Shown here: in pieces, positions 7,980 through 14,688 of the stretch
Position numbering within the stretch: position 1 is the stretch's first letter
How the letters are laid out: the number at the start of each line of letters is the position of its first letter
Origin: Methanobacteriaceae archaeon
GTDB lineage: Archaea; Methanobacteriota; Methanobacteria; Methanobacteriales; Methanobacteriaceae
Assembly (NCBI GenBank): GCA_900766745.1
Contig: CAAFWR010000091.1
Span: 1 to 31,514, forward strand
Length of the DNA: 31,514 nucleotides
Reading direction: 5' to 3'
The notes under the pieces: generated by a model
The model's input: only the letters and a program-made list of their open reading frames with translations
What the model was told of the DNA's origin: nothing
Databases searched by the model: none
Translations under genes and position numbers: made by a program

Positions 7980-8022
7980 ATTATACCACATATAACATAT
8001 AAATTCCACAAGCAAATCCGTC
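7980..8022 (-). promoter_or_regulatory. GACG-box promoter of the small-gene operon
   Basis: On the minus strand GTGACGGA (GACG at 8022-8019) is followed by 33 bases and TATAAT (7985-7980) with TGG as extended -10. There is no -35 consensus. Confidence 0.75.
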
Positions 8023-8029
8023 ACAAATA

Positions 8030-8058
8030 CAAAAAAAACTATCCAATAATGGATAGCC
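8030..8058 (-). terminator. Terminator after the small membrane protein gene
   Basis: GGCTATCC-attatt-GGATAG is followed by TTTTTTTT on the minus strand. Confidence 0.85.
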
Positions 8059-8061
8059 GAA

Positions 8062-8442
8062 TTAATGTCGATGATTAACATTTGTTGCAACAGACGCACC
8101 CTGTAATGCGGCTTTTCTTGGGTCGACACGAGAAACCCTTTCGTCTTGTTTGAGAGTTCTAGCCTCTGGTTTTTGTTGTCTAGGTTGCTGAGATTGCAAC
8201 TGTTGTTGTTCTCTGTGACGGTTTCTTGGAAACTTCGTAAAATATATCTTTAAAAAGATGACTGTCAAAATCGTAACAAACAACGCCAAAATAATGAGCC
8301 AGAACTTTACAAATTCATTTTTTGAATACAGAATCATCATAAAATATCCAAGACTTGCAGCCGCAGCACCTGAGCAAACAAGCATGCATGGGGCTAATAT
8401 AAGAAAGAAGATGACTTTAAAGAATGTAATTACATATTTCAT
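8062..8442 (-). CDS. Small membrane protein with Q/R-rich cytoplasmic tail
   Basis: The 126-residue protein has two or three hydrophobic segments (VITFFKVIFFLILAPCMLVC; then SLGYFMMILY; then FWLIILALFVTILTVIFLKI) and a soluble tail rich in Q, R and K (about residues 74-126), which the positive-inside rule places in the cytoplasm. No family is recognised. GGGAGG lies five bases upstream of the ATG. It directly follows the nucleotidyltransferase gene and ends at a terminator, so the two probably share a transcript. Confidence 0.65.
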   Translation of the reverse strand: MKYVITFFKVIFFLILAPCMLVCSGAAAASLGYFMMILYSKNEFVKFWLIILALFVTILTVIFLKIYFTKFPRNRHREQQQLQSQQPRQQKPEARTLKQDERVSRVDPRKAALQGASVATNVNHRH

Positions 8443-8457
8443 AAAACCCTCCCGTTG

Positions 8458-9213
8458 TTACCTTTTTAGAATTTCTTTATTCATTTTTACCAGTAATCCT
8501 GACACTTTCTTTACATCAACCGTATCAGGAAGCAGAGAATTTTGATACGCTTTTTCCAAAAGATCTTCAAAATCCCCAACACTCTCATAAAATTCTTCTG
8601 TAAATTTATCCCCATGTCTCATCGAGCCATTTCGAATCCACATCAGCATATCTCGATTATTTTTTAACACGCCAGTCAAACCATTACCGTTTAAAAGAGC
8701 AGTAACTTCCAGACATAAACGAATATAATGCATAGCATACTTGTCTGCTTTTTTCGGATTCGTTTCCAGTCTTTTTTCAGCATCTTTCAGAGCATTCTTA
8801 GCATATCCTTTAAAAGAATAATAGATTCGTTTTGATAAGAACATGTCTCGATTATCCAGTAACATCTTTCCAACTTTTTCATCACAATACATGATATTTT
8901 CTGGACTGCTGAATAGAATCTCTAAAACATTCGGAGCACCTTTCATAGCAAGTTCAACGAATCTTTTCATCGAATAGATAACAGTATCTGTGTTTTTATC
9001 TTCAAAAATATCGAATGATTCTAGTCCTAAAATCGAGTCCAATGTTCCCATACTGATTCCTCGAATATCCAAATCAGATTCTTCTGTATTCAGTCCATAT
9101 CCATGAGATCCTGCTACCACAAGAAGTACAACATTGTCTTTTAACTTCTCGTTAGTTCTTAGGAAATCATATTCGGAGCTTTTGAGTTTTCCTTTGATTT
9201 CTTCCTTGTTCAT
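8458..9213 (-). CDS. Nucleotidyltransferase of the pol-beta superfamily (RlaP-like)
   Basis: The 251-residue protein shows the signature of minimal nucleotidyltransferases at about residues 33-57: GSHGYGLNTEESDLDIRGI, with G-S, then D-x-D. FDIFEDKNTDTVIYSMKRF could supply the third carboxylate. The predicted family (COG3541/RlaP-like) transfers a nucleotide to an unknown acceptor and has been linked to RNA repair. I start it at ATG 9213 (MNKEEIKGK); an upstream in-frame ATG (9243) lies within iscB. No Shine-Dalgarno precedes 9213: the iscB stop is only a few bases upstream, and the native RBS seems to have been separated by the IscB insertion. Translation may now depend on coupling to iscB. 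Confidence 0.75.
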   Translation of the reverse strand: MNKEEIKGKLKSSEYDFLRTNEKLKDNVVLLVVAGSHGYGLNTEESDLDIRGISMGTLDSILGLESFDIFEDKNTDTVIYSMKRFVELAMKGAPNVLEILFSSPENIMYCDEKVGKMLLDNRDMFLSKRIYYSFKGYAKNALKDAEKRLETNPKKADKYAMHYIRLCLEVTALLNGNGLTGVLKNNRDMLMWIRNGSMRHGDKFTEEFYESVGDFEDLLEKAYQNSLLPDTVDVKKVSGLLVKMNKEILKR

Positions 9214-9217
9214 TATT

Positions 9218-10513
9218 TTAAGCAAGGACACACGTGAATTCATTCATGTGAGGAATTGCTCGCACCTCCTTTAAATATGCTTTTGCTGTGTCCTGAATCC
9301 TCAATTTCTTATAACTGACAGAACCTTTGTTCACTTTGATTCCGTCCAGTGTTCTTATATCAAAGTATCCTGTAGCTCGTCTTCCAAAGATGAAATAGCT
9401 TTTCCCTTGATATAAGACTCTATCAAACAGGCGGAACCCTTTTACAAGGTATGGTGTCTGATTGCGTTTACGAATACCACCTTTGCTGAAGTTAGCCTTA
9501 TGAATCTGACGATTATGATGCCGTACCGCTTTCGTCAGATAGTAGGTATCCAAAGGTTTGGCATATGGATGCTTGCTGATACAGATAGCATCATTGATAT
9601 GACTTTTCTCTAATCCAGCCTTCTCACGACAGCATTTTGTGATGTATCCGTATGTCATTATTACTGGAATATCCATTTCTTTTTTCAGACGTTCCAGCAA
9701 CGTGTTGCGCATGATTCCCATAAAGGCAGCATCTCGATAGGATTTACCTCTTTTCTTTCCTTTTGGAAGTTCAATCTTTCCTTCATGCAGTGCCTTATGA
9801 CAGTGTTCGCAAAGTGTAATCAGATTGTTCGGAGCGTTTCCACCTGTCTGACGGCTTTCGATATGATGCACATGCAGTTTGACATCGTTATCATGCGTGC
9901 CGCAGCACTGGCAGATGTATCCATCTCGATGGAGTACATACTGTCTCGTGTTATAGAAGTCATACTGTTCTCCAAGCTGGTAATCCGTACCAACAGGAAG
10001 TGGCTTACCTTCTTCCATTGCCTTCAGGCGTTGAAGGTCAAATTCAGCTGTTTCTACATGAATCTCCGATACAGGCAGAATCTTACAGACGTTTTTGATT
10101 GCTGTAATATGCTCCTGAATCTTGACTTCTACAGACGGAGCCAGCCACCCTTTGTGTTTGGAACGCACACGATTGTTGAACCTCGCCTTTCTGTATCTTG
10201 TTTTTCGGTTTCTTCTAGAACGACGAAGCACTCGTCTTGCTGACAACAGCTTTACAACATCGTTGCGAGGAATTAGTTCTTCCTGATAGACGACTTTCTT
10301 CTCTGTTGTAGCAGCTAAGCCAATATGTTTGCTTCCTGCATCTACGCCAAGAGATACAGGTTGAATTTCTTTTGTACTTTGATACAAAAGCTGTATCGTA
10401 AATGGACAGCGTTTTACTACTTTAGCAAGATGACTGTTTAAAAGCTTTCTTACTTTTCCATGCCTTGCAGTCGGCATAAGAGGCTGCCCATCTATATCTA
10501 ACACATATACCAT
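9218..10513 (-). CDS. iscB: IscB RNA-guided nuclease
   Basis: The 431-residue length fits IscB. In order: PLMP domain (MVYVLDIDGQPLMPTARHGK, residues 1-20); RuvC-I (SLGVDAGSKHIGLAA, Asp near residue 60); arginine-rich bridge helix (RRVLRRSRRNRKTRYRKARF); RuvC-II (EIHVETAEFD); HNH (YICQCCGTHDNDVKLHVHHI, then NLITLCEHCHKALH); RuvC-III (KSHINDAICI); and a C-terminal domain. All catalytic residues are present, so the nuclease looks intact. IscB is the ancestor-like relative of Cas9 and cuts DNA guided by an omega RNA encoded upstream. I start at ATG 10513, where the PLMP domain begins, with AAAGGA ten bases before; the open frame runs further upstream into the omega RNA. Confidence 0.93.
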   Translation of the reverse strand: MVYVLDIDGQPLMPTARHGKVRKLLNSHLAKVVKRCPFTIQLLYQSTKEIQPVSLGVDAGSKHIGLAATTEKKVVYQEELIPRNDVVKLLSARRVLRRSRRNRKTRYRKARFNNRVRSKHKGWLAPSVEVKIQEHITAIKNVCKILPVSEIHVETAEFDLQRLKAMEEGKPLPVGTDYQLGEQYDFYNTRQYVLHRDGYICQCCGTHDNDVKLHVHHIESRQTGGNAPNNLITLCEHCHKALHEGKIELPKGKKRGKSYRDAAFMGIMRNTLLERLKKEMDIPVIMTYGYITKCCREKAGLEKSHINDAICISKHPYAKPLDTYYLTKAVRHHNRQIHKANFSKGGIRKRNQTPYLVKGFRLFDRVLYQGKSYFIFGRRATGYFDIRTLDGIKVNKGSVSYKKLRIQDTAKAYLKEVRAIPHMNEFTCVLA

Positions 10514-10806
10514 GTAAGGCACTTCCTTTCTGCATGATATGTTTAAAGCGGTAAGCCGGCACATATCGAGCCGTAAATGACACCTTCGCCAATGTTAATG
10601 AGAGGTTTGATAGATAAAAAGCTATGCTTACCACGCACTGTTCCTATCCTCACAGAACTGTTTAACGTGTCCCCTTAGAGCCGTAGACTAGGTGTTACAT
10701 CCACGGGTAACTATATATTCTCTCTTAACGGAGTGCTCGAAGCACTTAGGCTAGTCAACCTAGGCTTTTACAAGCCAGCCGATTTATTGGCGGGTAGTTG
10801 ACATAG
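10514..10806 (-). ncRNA. Omega RNA (HEARO-type) of IscB
   Basis: The ~290 bases upstream of iscB are non-coding and strongly structured on the minus strand: GGCTtgtaaaAGCC, AGTGCT-tcg-AGCACT, GTTAC/GTAAC and GTTC/GGAAC helices, and a conserved-looking start (CTACCCGCC). Position and structure fit the IscB omega RNA, whose guide is at its 5' end. The guide would be transcribed from the flank just outside the element, roughly 10807-10825 (minus-strand AAAGGAATGACTATGTC). Exact ends are not determined. Confidence 0.8.
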
Positions 10807-10827
10807 TCATTCCTTTCTCGTTAATGT

Positions 10828-10870
10828 GACGTATTTTTTAAGAATTTGTTAAGGTCGAATATGGTACAAT
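10828..10870 (+). promoter_or_regulatory. GACG-box promoter of the surface protein gene
   Basis: TGTGACGTA (GACG at 10828-10831), 33 bases, then TACAAT (10865-10870) within TATGGTACAAT. No -35 match. The leader before the ATG at 10964 is about 90 bases. Confidence 0.8.
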
Positions 10871-10889
10871 ATATGTACGATACATATAC

Positions 10890-10895
10890 ATTATA
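10890..10895 (-). promoter_or_regulatory. Promoter -10 for omega RNA/iscB/nucleotidyltransferase
   Basis: TATAAT on the minus strand with TGT as extended -10. At the usual box spacing there is CGAC rather than GACG (about 10929-10932), a weak match to the shared box. Transcription would run through the guide flank into the omega RNA. It is divergent from the promoter at 10828-10870. Confidence 0.5.
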
Positions 10896-10963
10896 ACATA
10901 CAAGAAAAATGTATGCCGTAATATATATGTCGTTTTATATAAAGGGTAAGGAGAAGGAGTTTT

Positions 10964-12490
10964 ATGAGTGAAAAAGAGCCAAAATCACTGGAAGCGTCTG
11001 AAAAAGATCAAGACATTTCAGTTCAAGATACAAGCGATACAAAATTAGAAAAAGAAGTATCAGAAAGTGTGAGCAATGATATTGAAAAAGAAAGAAATGA
11101 TAAAAACAATCAAGAAAAAGACGATGAAGAAACAGAGCAAAATTACAATGATGATGACATAGAACTGACAGCACATGATTTACATCCAGCGTATCGAGAT
11201 TTAGAAATTCCATTTCAAAACAAGGAAGATTTTGTTCCAAGCAATGCTCGAACGAATTTTAATGAATCCAAGCATCTAGATGAAGATCAGGTTCCTGAAA
11301 GAAGTGTATGCCAAAAAGATATGAAGAAGCTGGATAAGATGAAAGCTGACCCGAATATTTCAAAAAGCAATATAGTTATTAGTATTCTGGGAATCATTTG
11401 TGGAGTCCTGTTTATCTTTCTTCTGATATTGGCTTCAAATTCAGGAAACGTAACAAGAGTACCAATTACAATCAAGGATTATAAAAAGGTATATGAAATA
11501 GGAGATACTGTTTCATTAAAGATAGAAGATTTTGTTGATTTCTCAAATTCAAATAAAGAAACAAAAGAAACCGCATCATTACATTCCCCAATGTTCTACA
11601 GTTCGGATTATGAATACGATTCAGAAACAGGTGTTATCAAGACAAAAGGTATGAATTATCTGGATGCTGGAAATTATGAGCTGACTGTTCAATATCAAGA
11701 AGATGGACATTACAAGAGCATCGACTGTGATTTTAAAGTTGTTGATTCGATTGCTCCTCAGTTTGTTGATTTCAACAACAATGTTTACATTCTTAAAAAC
11801 GCAACTAATGTAAATTTCTTAAAATATTACAAATGCAAAGATAATTCGGGCTACTCAACAATTTCTGTATCAGGAATCACGCAAGATGATTTGAAAAAGA
11901 CGGGAACATACAAAGTTACAGTCACAGCTAAAGACAAAAGTGGAAACAAACAAAAGCAGAAAGGAAAGATCCACGTTGTGTCAAGATTTCTTGTAGACAA
12001 CGGAAACGCTGTACTTACACCAATGACGGACGGGTATATTCCAGATGCTCCTTATAGTTCAAACGATTATGAAGAAGATGATGATTCAAAGGTTTCAGAA
12101 AAGGAAACTTCCAAGAAAGATGAAACTGATAAGGATGATGGCTGGAAAGGCACAAGATATTACAAGGATGGAACGATGCTGACAGGTCTTCAGACAGTAG
12201 ATGGTAACGTATACTATTTCAGCGATTTCACAGGCGAATATACAACGGGGTGGCTGAATGTGTACAGTGATGCTCAGAATTATTATCGAATGTATTTTAA
12301 AGAAGACGGGAAAAGAGCTTCAGGTCTGACAAAAATCGACGGTCATGAGTATTATTTTGATCCTGATACGGGTGATGTCCAAACTGGATGGATTTATACG
12401 AAAAGCAAGACCGAACCATCTTATTATGCTGGAAGTGACGGTATTATCATTTCCAAAGGTTCGAATTTGGTAAACAAAGAAGGTGATTAA
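10964..12490 (+). CDS. Membrane-anchored surface protein with Ig-like and cell-wall-binding repeats
   Basis: The 508-residue protein starts behind AAGGAGAAGGAG. Residues 1-135 are highly charged, acidic and probably cytoplasmic. A single membrane segment follows at about 137-160 (IVISILGIICGVLFIFLLIL). The outside part carries a beta-sandwich (about 165-260), a DUF5011/HYR-like domain (VVDSIAPQFVDFNNNVYIL to GTYKVTVTAKDKSGNKQ, about 262-330), an acidic linker, and choline-binding/GW-type cell-wall repeats (GWKGTRYYKDGTMLTGLQTV, then YYFSDFTGEYTTGWL and a second set). It therefore likely spans membrane and wall, with a large inner domain that could contact partners. The NlpC/P60 protein at 18911 shares the DUF5011-like domain. 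Precise role unknown. Confidence 0.75.
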   Translation: MSEKEPKSLEASEKDQDISVQDTSDTKLEKEVSESVSNDIEKERNDKNNQEKDDEETEQNYNDDDIELTAHDLHPAYRDLEIPFQNKEDFVPSNARTNFNESKHLDEDQVPERSVCQKDMKKLDKMKADPNISKSNIVISILGIICGVLFIFLLILASNSGNVTRVPITIKDYKKVYEIGDTVSLKIEDFVDFSNSNKETKETASLHSPMFYSSDYEYDSETGVIKTKGMNYLDAGNYELTVQYQEDGHYKSIDCDFKVVDSIAPQFVDFNNNVYILKNATNVNFLKYYKCKDNSGYSTISVSGITQDDLKKTGTYKVTVTAKDKSGNKQKQKGKIHVVSRFLVDNGNAVLTPMTDGYIPDAPYSSNDYEEDDDSKVSEKETSKKDETDKDDGWKGTRYYKDGTMLTGLQTVDGNVYYFSDFTGEYTTGWLNVYSDAQNYYRMYFKEDGKRASGLTKIDGHEYYFDPDTGDVQTGWIYTKSKTEPSYYAGSDGIIISKGSNLVNKEGD

Positions 12491-12491
12491 G

Positions 12492-12584
12492 GTGAGAAAA
12501 AGAGTGCAGAAAATCGTAGTTTTATCATGTATGAGCGTACTGATTCTGGCCATGATTGTGTCTTTGTTTCCAAATATGCATTAG
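12492..12584 (+). CDS. Tiny single-membrane-span protein (30 aa)
   Basis: GTG start one base after the preceding stop, with GAAGGTGA upstream. The product is a basic N-terminus followed by one hydrophobic helix (VQKIVVLSCMSVLILAMIVS) and a short end. Tight spacing supports co-translation with the surface protein. It could be a small partner of that protein or a chance frame. Confidence 0.45.
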   Translation: MRKRVQKIVVLSCMSVLILAMIVSLFPNMH

Positions 12585-12617
12585 AGTCAAAAATAAAGTT
12601 CAAAATGCTAAGTAACT

Positions 12618-12693
12618 GGTTCACTATGAGTGCTTAATATGTCGTCTGTAAGACTTTATGTCTAATATGCAGACTAGAAAAGGAGAAAACTAT
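12618..12693 (+). promoter_or_regulatory. GGTTCA leader with nested hairpin (copy 1)
   Basis: GGTTCACTAT (12618-12627) is followed by outer helix GTCTG/CAGAC (12644-12648/12670-12674), inner helix AGAC/GTCT (12651/12660), then TAGAAAAGGAGAAAA and the ATG. The same arrangement with different but paired bases recurs at 14607 and 28849. It may be promoter plus leader, or an RNA element controlling the RBS. Confidence 0.7.
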
Positions 12694-13923
12694 ATGACAA
12701 ATAACTACGCAAACAATCAAAACCAAAACCCTGTTCAGGGAAAAATCGTATTTGGTACAAATACGATTACAAATGGACCTGAGATTCACATGTCTCAAGC
12801 TCCAGCACAGTCGCAAGCACAGGCTCAACAACCTAACTTTGGCGCAGTGCAACAACCACGGGTACAGACTCAACCTGTTGTACAACAACCAGCTCAGTCA
12901 GCTCAACCTTCGTTTGGAGGTTTTGGTGCTGTAAATCAGGTACAGTCACCTGTTCAAAATTCTTCATACACGAATGAGGAATTAGAACAGATGCAGAAGA
13001 ATTCTTCTGCAATGGCTGAAGAAGCAGGATTCTCATATCCTCAGACTCAGCCTGTACAGCAACCGGTTCAGCAAGCTCAGCCAAATTTTGGTACAGAACA
13101 GCAACAAATGCAGCCTCAATACCAAAGTATGGTTCAAGCTCAACAGCCTCAGCAAAACTTTGGAGGTTATCAACAACCTCAGAGTCAGGCGTACAACTAT
13201 AACGGTTATGCACAGCCTCAAGAGGCGGTTCAAAATGGGGTTGGATACGATGAAAATCGTCATGAGTTAAAAGCTTTCCCAGTAAAGCTTTTCCCGAAGA
13301 TTACCCAAAAGGGAAGAGCTTTGGAGTTTCTAATGAAGGGAATTAATTTAACAAATTATGATCCTCAAGGGAACAGAGTTTCCTGTGAATTCAAGTGGAA
13401 CATGAACTTCTGGACGTTCGACCAAAATAATCGCCAAATGGATTACATTCCATGCTATGGTGACATGAGTCATTTAGCAGCTTTAGCTATGGCTATTCAG
13501 AACGGTTCGATTTTCGGCTTAACTGAAGATTATCGTCAACGTTTGGCTACTGCTCAGGCAGACCCAAACAATAGAAGCAACTATACTGCTCCTATTTGGG
13601 AAAATCTTGGTGGCACAACGAAAGAGGGAACGTTCAAATTGAACGGAAACCCGCTTCAAAACGTTGGTGTTATTTACACTAACGTATCATTACTTCCAAG
13701 TAATGAGCCTAATTGCTGGGTGTTACAAGGCACATTTGGACCTGGTGAATACCAGAGAAATGGTGCAATCTTTAGAAAAAAAGGTTCTACACCATTTAAA
13801 ACAATCACAATCAAATTAAATTATTTTGATTTGTGTGCGTTTGCTGCAAATGTGTTGGCGTTGTTTAATGCTAATATTGGTTCTCTTGTGAATATGCGTG
13901 TAAATAAGAAAGAAGGTGTGTAA
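12694..13923 (+). CDS. Protein with Q-rich low-complexity N-terminus (409 aa)
   Basis: The ATG at 12694 has AAAAGGAGA nine bases upstream; an earlier in-frame ATG lies inside the leader hairpin and is rejected. Residues ~1-185 are dominated by Q, P, N, A and aromatic-containing repeats of the type QPNFG/QPxF (for example QQPNFGAVQQP, QAQPNFGTEQQ), a prion-like composition. Residues ~190-409 form a compact domain (FPVKLFPKITQKGRALEFLM, later PNCWVLQGTFGPGEYQRNG) that I do not recognise. One base separates it from the next gene, and RecJ follows, so a DNA-replication or recombination role is plausible by context. The disordered region may drive self-association. Function unproven. Confidence 0.7.
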   Translation: MTNNYANNQNQNPVQGKIVFGTNTITNGPEIHMSQAPAQSQAQAQQPNFGAVQQPRVQTQPVVQQPAQSAQPSFGGFGAVNQVQSPVQNSSYTNEELEQMQKNSSAMAEEAGFSYPQTQPVQQPVQQAQPNFGTEQQQMQPQYQSMVQAQQPQQNFGGYQQPQSQAYNYNGYAQPQEAVQNGVGYDENRHELKAFPVKLFPKITQKGRALEFLMKGINLTNYDPQGNRVSCEFKWNMNFWTFDQNNRQMDYIPCYGDMSHLAALAMAIQNGSIFGLTEDYRQRLATAQADPNNRSNYTAPIWENLGGTTKEGTFKLNGNPLQNVGVIYTNVSLLPSNEPNCWVLQGTFGPGEYQRNGAIFRKKGSTPFKTITIKLNYFDLCAFAANVLALFNANIGSLVNMRVNKKEGV

Positions 13924-13924
13924 T

Positions 13925-14584
13925 ATGTCTACACCTATTTCTGAAGAAGCTTTGTTAGAAGCTTTGAATTTATGCGAAGATATCAAGGAATGCGGAGAGA
14001 AGGCTAAGCCTTCTTATATCCGTGAACTTGCTATCGCCACAGTTTTTGAAGACCGTCCTGAAGATTTAGAAAAATATCAGGAGCTGGTCGAAGCTCTTGC
14101 TCCTTATGAAAAAGAGATTTCTAAAGCTGTCAAGGAACTTGATGACGAAAAGAAATCGGCTAAAAATAAGGAAACAGCTTCAAGAGCAAGACTTGCAGAT
14201 CTGATTGTGTCTGAAGTCCCTGAACTTCAATTTTCTGAAGATGAAATAAATGATTCTGTATCTTCAAAGAAAGATAACAACGGAGAACCATTTACATTTA
14301 CAGGAGTTGGCACAGTTAAAGTATCAACACAAATGGAGCATTTCGTTGAACTGACTGAAGAGCAGGAAAGAGCAGTAATCGAAGATTTGTGGAATTCGGG
14401 AGAAGAGGATGTACTTCCTTTATTCAAGCTGGATGAAAAAGCTTATCTTGATTACGATCAAACTGTCTTTGAAAGAAAAAGACAGGCTCTTGCTCAAAGA
14501 GGTATTGATTCTTTGCCTAAAAGAATGGAAGGTGTAAAAATCCATATATCTTCAAAATTGGATTCCTTTCGTTCACAGAAATAG
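13925..14584 (+). CDS. Charged helical protein (219 aa), weakly Gp157-like
   Basis: The ATG at 13925 lies eight bases after GAAGG; the longer GTG start at 13916 would sit on the RBS. The first ~90 residues are acidic helices with coiled-coil character (ALAPYEKEISKAVKELDDEK), followed by a segment with FTFTGVGTVKVST and EHFVELTEEQERAVIEDL. This layout (helical N-part, then a small beta/alpha C-part) recalls phage Siphovirus Gp157-type proteins, but the resemblance is weak. It is translated directly after the Q-rich protein and before RecJ, which suggests a DNA-metabolism accessory. A terminator overlaps its stop. Confidence 0.6.
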   Translation: MSTPISEEALLEALNLCEDIKECGEKAKPSYIRELAIATVFEDRPEDLEKYQELVEALAPYEKEISKAVKELDDEKKSAKNKETASRARLADLIVSEVPELQFSEDEINDSVSSKKDNNGEPFTFTGVGTVKVSTQMEHFVELTEEQERAVIEDLWNSGEEDVLPLFKLDEKAYLDYDQTVFERKRQALAQRGIDSLPKRMEGVKIHISSKLDSFRSQK

Positions 14585-14605
14585 CCCGCCAAAGGGCTTT
14601 TCTTT
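14583..14605 (+). terminator. Terminator between 13925 gene and recJ leader
   Basis: AGCCC-gccaaa-GGGCT followed by TTTCTTTT. The GGTTCA signal starts two bases later. Confidence 0.85.
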
Positions 14606-14606
14606 T

Positions 14607-14688
14607 GGTTCAATGTAGCCGTTAGAATATGTTGCTTATATTGTGAATATAAAACATCACAGAAATAAGCTAGAAGAGGAGGAAATAT
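14607..14688 (+). promoter_or_regulatory. GGTTCA leader with nested hairpin (copy 2)
   Basis: GGTTCAATGT (14607-14616), outer helix GCTTAT/ATAAGC (14634-14639/14665-14670), inner helix TGTGA/TCACA (14642/14657), then TAGAAGAGGAGG and the recJ ATG. The helix bases differ from the other two leaders yet remain complementary. Confidence 0.7.

Larger units (their letters stand above)
9214..10808 (-). mobile_element. IscB element (IS200/IS605-related, no transposase)
   Basis: The element consists of omega RNA plus iscB and lacks tnpA, so it would need a transposase in trans. Approximate ends are inferred: the omega RNA scaffold begins near 10806, and the 3' end lies at or just past the iscB stop, where there is an imperfect palindrome (CACATGAA/TTCACGTGTG). 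Outside the left end stands GAGAAAGGA, a ribosome binding site without its gene. Outside the right end stands the ATG of the nucleotidyltransferase without a ribosome binding site. This pins the insertion to the gap between them. Confidence 0.7.

Noticed and set aside
9785..10243. 152-codon plus-strand ORF.
   Set aside because: Antisense shadow of iscB.
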